A stretch of 64,000 nucleotides of DNA from Hyperoodon ampullatus (lineage: Eukaryota; Chordata; Mammalia; Artiodactyla; Ziphiidae). Shown in pieces: positions 56,101 through 64,000 of the stretch (positions are counted from its first letter, which is position 1; the number at the start of each line of letters is the position of its first letter). Position numbers and translations under genes: made by a program. The stretch lies in assembly GCA_949752795.1 (NCBI GenBank), contig OX457070.1, positions 30,799,088 to 30,863,087 of the forward strand, written 5' to 3'. Under the pieces are notes generated by a model that was not told where the DNA came from, did no database searches, and was given only the letters and a program-made list of their open reading frames with translations.

Positions 56101-56405
56101 TTTAAAGGGAACTTTATTTTTAATTATTTATTTATTTATTTTTGTCTGCGTTGGGTCTTCGTTGCTGTGTGGGCTTTCTTTAGTTGCAGCGAGCAGGGCG
56201 CTACTCTTCATTGTGGTGCGTGAACTTCTCATTGCAGTGGCTTCTCTTGTTGCAGAGCATGGGTTCTAGGCATGTGGGCTCAGTAGTTGTGCGCATGGGC
56301 TTAGTTGCTCCCCAGTATGTGGGATCTTCCCGGACCAGGGCTTGAACCCGTGTCCTCTGAATTGGCAAGAGGATTCTTAACCACTGCGCCACCAGGGAAA
56401 CCCCC
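56101..56405 (-). mobile_element. CHR-1-type SINE (reverse)
   Basis: (ATTT)n tail, ctgcgttgggtcttcgttgc, ending ccaccagggaaacc. Perfect 14-bp duplication aacttggaattttt at 56087-56100 and 56406-56419. Confidence 0.95.
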
Positions 56406-56419
56406 AACTTGGAATTTTT

Positions 56420-57750
56420 ATTAGGCTGAAAAGTTGTTGAGTTCTGGGATGATCTAGGTGCTGTGGAATCAACTGTCAAATTTTTAATAAGAGCATTTTT
56501 AATAATGGTCTATAAAAATTTTAATACTAACAGGCATAGATTGCTGGAGATTTGGGGGTACAGCTTTGGTGTCCAATGAACAGATAAATAGCATAACAAA
56601 TACCAAAATGCCCTCTGGTTTGGTGTTGCTTCAGCTACACTGAAGGCTCCAGAAGACTAAGCACAGCTTTTCAGGGACTGGCAGTGGCACCTTTTGCAAG
56701 TGGCTGTGCAAGTGGGGGCCGTGCTCTCAGTGCAGACATCAGCATCTTTGGCATTACGAATCCCCAGCCTGGATGCAGCAGACCTAGGGAGGCATCACCT
56801 GCTGTGGTGGCAGCCTGAGCTGCAGGAGAGAATGCTAAGAAGGGCCAATGGGGGAAACACACGGTAACTGATAGAGCTGTCCATGAGTCCTCATGAATCA
56901 TTTCCTGCAGAATTTCCAAAATACACAGGGGACCAGAGAAGGGAGCCAGAGCTCCCCTCACAGAAGTTATGTGCAGAGCTTGAGAAATACCATATACAAC
57001 TGTTGTTGTATAGCTAGATTTTCCCCAGACTTGCAGGGCTGGGGATACACAAGTTCTATATCTACATCACGGTCACTTGATACAAAGTGTATCTTCAATC
57101 TTCAACTCGTTCAGACAAGTTCTTTCCTAAAACGGGCTTCTGAAGATATAGCTGCTTGGAGTTCCAGTTGTCACCTATCCTTCTTACATTTCCTGCCCAT
57201 GTCTAGATGAGCTAAGTGGCATTAAATGTAGCTGAGGTCACGGAAGAGATTTTTAAATAAGCTATTTTAAAAGTTACTGACATCATCAACTCAGAGCTGT
57301 TATTCCCGGGTCAGCACAACGTCCTCTCTGCAGCAGCGGCAGTGGTTGCTGATTACTGCCTGACTGCGCAGGACCACAGCGGGTACCAGATCTGAGTGGG
57401 TGCCAGGAGTACTGTGAGATCTCCCGCCCTCTAGCAGCTAACCTCCCATGAAAGATGGAGGAAATTGTTTCCCAAAAGAATTAAACCAAGTGAAATATCA
57501 GATCCTGATTTAGTTCTGAAAATATTTGACAAATTAGAAATAATAAATATACATTTCGTTCCGATTCAAACTGACTTCCCATTTCTTTTAAAAGACACCT
57601 TAGTCTCATTTATAGGGGAAAAAAGTTAAAATTGGGGTTTATTTAAATATTTAGCAAATAACTCTGGGAAGGGAACCTGGAGCAAATAACATCTAAATTC
57701 CTTTCTGACACCTAGATTCTATGAAATGAACAGGATTCACTCACATTTGC
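56420..57750. other. Intergenic, unassigned
   Basis: No gene or named repeat. 96- and 105-codon ORFs on opposite strands overlap and lack motifs. A slightly CpG-rich patch lies at 57300-57440. Confidence 0.35.
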
Positions 57751-57756
57751 TTTGTT

Positions 57757-57963
57757 TGTTTGTTTGTTTTGCGGTACGCGGGCCTCTCACCGTTGTGGCT
57801 TCTCCCGTTGCGGGGCACAGGCTCCGGATGCGCAGGCTCAGCGGCCATGGCTCACGGGCCCAGCCGCTCCGCGGCATGTGGGATCTTCCCGGACCGGAGC
57901 ACGAACCCGTGTCCCTTGCATCAGCAGGCGGACTCTCAACCACTGCGCCACCAGGGAAGCCCC
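57757..57963 (-). mobile_element. CHR-family SINE (reverse)
   Basis: (TTTG)n tail, gcggtacgcgggcctctcac body, ccaccagggaagcc end. The duplication is blurred by the TTTG repeat. Confidence 0.93.
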
Positions 57964-58171
57964 CTGTTTGTTTTTTGACAGTTTGATCTTTTTCAAGCCC
58001 CTGGTTTCTAGGATGTTAAGGACAATAGCGAAAGAGAAATAATTCAGCTCCTCCTGGGAAGGACAGATGGCAGTGCATCTAAGACTTATGTTAATCTTCC
58101 GAATGCTATAAACCATTTTTAAAATGGCATACTTCTTAACACTTTGATCAACATGAATCAATAATAATAAC

Positions 58172-58366
58172 AGGGCTTCCCTGATGGCGCAGTAGTTGAG
58201 AGTCCGCCTGCCGATGCAGGGGACACGGGTTCGTGCCTCGGTCCGGGAGGATCCCACATGCCGCGGAGCAGCTGGGCCCATGAGCCATGGCAACTGAGCC
58301 TGCGCATCCGGAGCCTGTACTCCGCAACGGGAGAGGCCACAGCAGTGAGAGGCCTGCGTACCGCAA
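58172..58366 (+). mobile_element. CHR-family SINE
   Basis: gggcttccctgatggcgcag head to gtaccgcaaa. Flanked by aataataataa-type sequence on both sides. Confidence 0.93.
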
Positions 58367-58394
58367 AATAATAATAATAATTATTATTATTATT
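58367..58394. repeat. 28-bp perfect palindrome of AAT/ATT triplets
   Basis: aataataataataa (58367-58380) followed directly by its reverse complement (58381-58394), at the tail of the SINE. Confidence 0.95.
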
Positions 58395-58434
58395 ATAAGG
58401 TAAGATTTATTGAACGTGTTGTGCTCACCCTTCA

Positions 58435-59090
58435 TTTATTTTAACCTCATCTAATCCTCCCAACCTAACGAGGCAACTGTTATTATACCTGGCTTGCGGG
58501 TGAGGCAGTGAGCACAGAGAAGTTACGTGACTTGCCTAAGGACCTAGAGATTATCATATTAAGTGAAGTCAGTCAGACAGAGGAAGACAAATATAATATG
58601 ATAGCACTTAAATGTGGAATCTAAAAAATGATACAAATGAATTTATTTACAAAACAGACTCAGACACAGAAAACAAACTTATAGTTACCAAAGGGGGAAA
58701 GGAGGAAGAGTTATAAATTAGGAATTCAGGATTAACAGATACACAGTATTATACATAAAATAGATAAATAACAAGGACCTACTGTATAGCACAGGGAACT
58801 ATATTCAATATCTAGTAATAACCTATAATGGAAAAAAATCTATGTATATGTATAACTGAATCACTTTGCTGTACACCGAAACATTGTGAATCAACTATAG
58901 TTCAATTAAAAATTATTTAAAGGACAAACATTATTCATAAAAATAAATGAGAACACTCGGATAATAAATAAATAAATAAACAAACAAATAAATAAATGGC
59001 TTGCCCAAGGCAGCTCAGCTCATAAGGACAATTGGATGGGATTTGATCCAGATCTGTCTCATTCCAGAACCTACAAGCTCCACACAATAC
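58435..59090 (-). repeat. MIR element (reverse) split by an L1
   Basis: Left part 58435-58550 (ctcatctaatcctcccaacc, then gagaagttacgtgacttgcc). Right part from about 58998 (ggcttgcccaaggcagctca, then gatttgatccagatctgtct). The phrase cttgcc(t/c)aaggacc is repeated around the break. Confidence 0.78.
58550..58997 (+). mobile_element. L1 3' end inserted in a MIR
   Basis: gtgaagtcagtcagacagag, gtatagcacagggaactata, then ctttgctgtacaccgaaaca and a long (AAAT)n tail. Confidence 0.88.
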
Positions 59091-59689
59091 CTGGCATACC
59101 GTCCCTTTAAGCTCAGGTGCTTGGCAGCCAAGAGAAATCAATCATTAAGTTCACATCAACCCCACCCCAAAAAGAGTCACCATTTCAAAAGAAGAAACAA
59201 AGCTTCATTGACTCTTCATTAAAAAAAAAATGCTTACTGTGTTTTTTATACAAGTCACTGAATAAAATATCCCTACGATAAATGCAATCTTGGATTTTGT
59301 ATAGCAATTTCTTAAAATCTCTCAACAAATCTGAGGTAAGGAAATAAATGCTCACCTTCAAAAAGGTGTTAAAACAATAGGAGTTATATATAAAACTCTC
59401 TGTCTTAATCCAGAAATAAAACTTGAAAACACACACACCTATATAAAATCTCAGAGGAATATCCTTTAAACAATCTTCCATGTAAATCATCTTTCATCAA
59501 AGCGCTTAAGATAAAAGTTTAGCAGTAAAAATTTGAGGTTATAATCTTTGGCAAAGGCCTAAAGTGTGTATATTCTAGGTGGCCAATTAAGAGCAGATGT
59601 ATATGCTCTGAAATAATATCAAGTTGTTATTCAATAAATCAGAGTGATGATAGACATATAGAAAAAGCAGATATATATATTCTACAGAT
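59091..59689. other. Intergenic, unassigned
   Basis: AT-rich; a 101-codon minus ORF (59185-59490) has no motif. TA runs near 59670-59700. Confidence 0.35.
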
Positions 59690-60350
59690 ATATATATATA
59701 TTCTACATTTCACACCTTATGTCAAAATAAATTCCAGAGATGGATCAAAATGTAAATACTAAAAATGATATCTGGAAATTCCTATCAGAAAACATGAGAT
59801 AAAATTACTTTTATAATCCCAGAGTGGTGATGCCATAAGAGGTTGATAGATTAAATTAACATAAAAGTTTAAAAAAAAACTATGTATGAAAAAAGCATCA
59901 CATACAAAGCAAAAAATGTGCCAAATCGAAAAAAATATTTTATTACATATCCCAGGCAAAAGACTTATTTCCTTGATGTACTAAAAATTCACACAAAGAA
60001 ATAAGGTAAAGACAATAGAAAATGGTTAGAGAACATGAACAGGTCATGGGAAAGGAAGTTCAAATGATTCTTAAACTTATGAAAAATGTGTGAACCCAAA
60101 AAAAGATGAGATGCAATTCTTTATATATCAGATGGCTTAGAGTCAAAAGTCAGATGGCATCCTGTGTTGATGAAGATGTAAGGAAATAGGCACGTGGCTG
60201 GTAGGAGTATAAAGCAGAGCAAACTCTACAGAAGGAAATTTGGCTATGTCAGAATTCCAAAAAGCTCACATTCTTTGACCCAGCAGATCTGCTTTTGAGC
60301 AAAAATCCTATGGATATACTTACCTGTGTGCAAATAACAAGTATACAAGG
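59690..60350 (+). mobile_element. Old L1 fragment
   Basis: gatggatcaaaatgtaaata, tggctggtaggagtataaag, then ttgacccagcagatctgctt. Confidence 0.75.
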
Positions 60351-62615
60351 ACTCCCCTCCTCAAAGTATAAAGTAGCACCTTGCATCATCCTCTATTTCT
60401 TTCTCCTTCTCGGTCATCATAGCACCTACCGATATACTAATTTGTTTTGTCTGTCTCTCCCTCGAGTGCATGTGTGTAAGTAAAGGGTGAGCAGCAGACT
60501 TGCTTGGGGAGCTGATCCTGGGTTTGCTTTCTCACAGCTCTACTTCCTTGCATAAATGTGGACCACTACGTACTACATTTTTGTTATCTATCTTGTTTAC
60601 TGAGACAGCAGCAAATGGGCACTCAAGACTTGGGCTGACATAACTGGAATCATATCAAGAGACAGGAGGGGAACCAGGGCAGAAAAGTCTCTTTTTCAAG
60701 ATGAATCACACGTACCCTGACCTTGTTCATGGAAACTGTGTTTGCACTCCCTGCTGTATCACTGATGAGCCCAAAGAAGTTTGTGTGCTGCTTTCCATGA
60801 CCTGTTTCCATCAACAGAGTAACCTTACTGCTAGACTCAGTCCCATTGAGTCCTGGCAGTTGGATTGCCAGTCTGAAACTGGAACTACTCTTGGTGGCAA
60901 GACAAAGCACCAAAAGGCAGGCTGCATACCCAGCATCTAGAACAGGACCTGGCACATATTAAGAACTCTATAAATAATATTTAAATGATAAATGAACGGA
61001 TGAATGAGTATATTGCTAAGTGGAAAAGAGCAGGGTACACAACTATGACTGCATATTATCCTCTGTGTAAAAAGATTAATATTGTTTCCATCTTCACAGG
61101 CTAACTCCAGTCAAATGTACACATAATTCACACCTTACAGATGAATATACCCCTTCTGCATTTGGTGGTTGCAGGGTTTTTTTTATGCCAGGACAGAAAT
61201 TCTTCTTGGAAAACAGTTGGTGGTCCACTACCATATATATAAATATGTGAATGATTAATCAAGGTTGTATATCATAGGCAATAGTGATTTTGAACTAGAA
61301 GAGTACAAAAACAGACATTACTAGGATAGCTCTATTATCTGCTTCCCGAAGTATAGTGTTCTAGATGCTCTTAGGGACATGAACATGCCACACTAAGAAA
61401 AAAAAGGCCCTGAACAAAGCTGGGAGTGGGATGCAGTAGATAGGCAGATAGGCGGATGTTAAACAACACAGAATCAGAGTGATCCCACTAAGACAGAAGA
61501 TTGAAAAGTAATATACCAAAAGTAATTAGTCATATTGGTCTTCCCTATGAAGTTGTTGAATACCAATCAATAATTTTGAGGGGCGAGATGCTGATAAAAA
61601 ATAACGGCTTTTAAGGTGTTTGTATTAAGCTTTCTGATCATAGTTAGATAACAGCTAAAAGTACATATATTGAAGCAGAGAAAGACACATTTTTTTCTAT
61701 TTCCTATACAACAAATGGGACAGATGAGGAGAAGCTTACAGCTGATCCAAAAATTGTTAAAATTCATTGAGAAATAAACTTAAAAGATAGGGTTACAGCA
61801 TTGTCTATCTTTATATCACTCAGAATGATCATGTGATTTAATAGAAGACAGTTCCTGCTAACCGGTTATCATAGGGTGGGCTCTGTATCAGGGCTCTAAT
61901 TCAGACAATACTTATCTACACAAGTTTTTTTTTTATAGACTTTGGCCCATTAACTGTTTATTTTCACCAAATCAAAGGTAATGTACAACAAAGGAGCTGC
62001 AAATATTACAAGGTCTTTCCACTCTGGTTGCTAGCAATGCAAACCATTCCCAGCCTTGTGTGAGTGCCAGGAATTATTCAACCTAGTGCTTTCTGGTGGT
62101 TCTTTCCTCATCTCATCGAATTTCACTCCACACGATCAGTTAGCCAAAGATTCTCAACGACTGCCCTGCAGATATCCAGAGCATCCTCATTCTCTCTCTC
62201 TCTCCCCACACCCCGTCCCCCTGCCAATCCCCCCCTCACTGATATTCTGCCCTGAAAATTCTAGCCAGTCTCCAATAATTCTGATCTCTGCTCCTCAATC
62301 CAGTGTGTCCACTAGGCTCTGTTTCCATTCTCCTTCCTGCACCACAGCCTGGAAGTGGCCGCAGACGGCAAGTGGGACTACCATAGGGCTCCCCTTGTGT
62401 ATTTCACAGTCCTATGCTTCCTGCCATTCACTGTCTAGCAATAGTTGTCACATATACTTTGTTTAATTTTCTAGCTTTTTATTACATGAAAGAAATTCTT
62501 GTTGCAGTTAAACCTTCATGAGCAGAAACACAAGTCAATAATTTTATTCTTCATAATTTCTCCAAGACTGATGAAGGGTATCTCCAATGTCATTGTAAAT
62601 GGTATTGTGGTCCTG

Positions 62616-62669
<54 letters not shown>

Positions 62670-63068
62670 CGATTCTTATCTTTTAGGGATTCTATTGAAT
62701 TATTTATGGACTAAGTGATACAATTTCTGGGATTTGCTTCAAAAATATGGGTGAGGGTGAAATTGCAAAGAGGTAAACATTGGCCAAGAATTGATAATTA
62801 CTGAGGTTGGGTGATGAGTAATGTCTACTTTTTAATGTTTGAAATTTTCCATAATAAAAAGTTTTCTGAAACCAATTCTAAGAAACCTCTAAGTTTAAGG
62901 CCCACTACATGACTTCTACTATGTCAGCTGAGTAAGAACGAATGAGCTAAGAGCAGGTCTTTGATGGTAGAAAAGGCGGAACACAAAGGCATGTGATGTA
63001 AAAAAGAAACTGAAGGAAAGCGAAACAAAAGCTAACGGCAATCTTCAACTGCTATATCTTATCAGTTC
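60351..63068. other. Intergenic with possible L2 pieces and a CA repeat
   Basis: L2-like text at 60360-60480 and 60915-61010 (agcatctagaacaggacctg gcacat). The rest is unassigned. A 136-codon ORF (62056-62466) is CT-rich and looks random. Confidence 0.4.
62621..62671. repeat. (CA)n microsatellite
   Basis: About 24 CA units with one AAC interruption. Confidence 0.96.
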
Positions 63069-63079
63069 AGAAGACAGCC

Positions 63080-63419
63080 CCTCCTAAAAAGAGTACAAAT
63101 GAACTTATCTACAAAACAGAAATAGAGTTATAGATGTAGAAAACAAACTTTTGGTTACCAGGGGATAAGGGTGGGGGAGGGATAAATTGGGAGATTGGGA
63201 TTGACGTATACACACTACTACATATAAAGTAGATAACTAATAAAGACCTACTGTATAGCACAGGGAACTCTACTCAATACTCTGTAATGGCCTATATGGG
63301 AAAAGAATCTAAAAAAGAGTGGATATATGTAAATGTATAACTGATTCACTTTGCTGTACACCTGAAACTAACACAACATTGTACATCAACTATACTCCAA
63401 TAAAAATTTTAAAAAAAAT
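63080..63419 (+). mobile_element. L1 3' end
   Basis: atctacaaaacagaaataga, gtatagcacagggaactcta, then gtacatcaactatactccaa. agaagacagc flanks it at 63069-63078 and 63421-63430. Confidence 0.88.
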
Positions 63420-63432
63420 AAGAAGACAGCAC

Positions 63433-63727
63433 TGGGACTTCCCTGGTGGCACAGTGGATAAGAATCCGCCTGCCAATGCAGGGGACACGGGTTCGAGCCC
63501 TGGTACGGGAAGGTCTCACATGCCGCAGAGCAACTAAGCCCGAGCACCACAACTACTGAAGCCTGTGTGCCTAGAGCCTGTGCTCCACAACAAGAGAAGC
63601 CACCGCATGAGAAGCCCATGCACCACAACGAAGAGTAGCCCCCGATCGCTGCAGCTAGAGAAAATCCCACGCGCAGCAACAAAGACCCAACGCAGCCAAA
63701 AAAATTAAAAAATATATATTAAAAAAA
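63433..63727 (+). mobile_element. CHR-1-type SINE
   Basis: Head gggacttccctggtggcaca, box B gggttcgagccc, end acgcagccaaaaaaattaaa. Perfect 13-bp duplication aagaagacagcac at 63420-63432 and 63728-63740. Confidence 0.95.
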
Positions 63728-64000
63728 AAGAAGACAGCACCAACCCAGGCTGACAATAGCTTCTCCACTTACTGTGTGACTGAGAGGTTGCAGAAGCTCT
63801 ACCCAACACCATGTTGTTACTGCTGCCGTGACTGCCTGGTCCTTATTTTAGAGAGTGAGATTTCACAAATCGCAAAACCAATCTGTCCTGTCACAAACTC
63901 TGGCTAAATAGAACCTGGATCACCATGGTAACAGCAAAGGCAGGCAGTGGAGGAGGGATGCTACTTTGTCACAGAGACAAAGAAGCTGGTGAAAAGCAAA

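Noticed and set aside
38521..64000. Expected neighbour CNRIP1
   Set aside because: I looked for exon-like translations of CNRIP1 and found none; it should lie beyond the window.

Overview
This is mammalian nuclear DNA, most likely from a cetacean (whale, dolphin or porpoise). The evidence is the many tRNA-derived CHR-family SINEs. They start with a cttccctggtggcgcagtgg-type head carrying Pol III A and B boxes, end in A-rich tails and are flanked by clear target-site duplications. Alongside them are cetartiodactyl-type L1 3' ends (tails such as gtaaatcaactatacttcaa), old MIR, L2 and MaLR repeats, and DNA transposon relics. There are no bacterial genes, operons or CRISPR arrays.

One protein gene is present and it is complete: pleckstrin (PLEK), on the minus strand. 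Nine coding exons run from 38320 (ATG) down to 13951 (stop). I assembled them by hand: all introns are GT-AG, all phases agree, and the total is 1053 nt, or 350 codons plus stop, the usual pleckstrin length. The order PH - DEP - PH is intact, as is the Ser/Thr cluster between PH1 and DEP that protein kinase C phosphorylates. The promoter side lies just above 38320. The 3' UTR probably runs from 13950 to about 12.1-12.4 kb.

Layout: 1-12.1 kb is intergenic DNA downstream of PLEK (L2, several L1 pieces, two CHR SINEs, one MIR). 12.1-38.3 kb is PLEK. 38.3-64 kb is intergenic DNA upstream of PLEK: old MIRs and MaLR LTRs to about 45 kb, then a dense young-repeat zone at 46-64 kb with CHR SINEs, L1 tails, hAT and MER2 DNA transposons and a solo retroviral LTR, often nested. 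From memory of mammalian synteny, CNRIP1 would lie beyond the high end and FBXO48/APLF beyond the low end; no exon of these was recognised here.

I found no undescribed gene system. The most interesting observations are structural: an L1 inserted exactly at the PLEK exon 3 splice donor, so that its target-site duplication copied the donor; a 27-bp hairpin abutting the candidate PLEK poly(A) signal; a solo LTR with a perfect 5-bp duplication; stacked insertions with readable order; and a 23-kb SINE-free stretch over the 5' half of PLEK.
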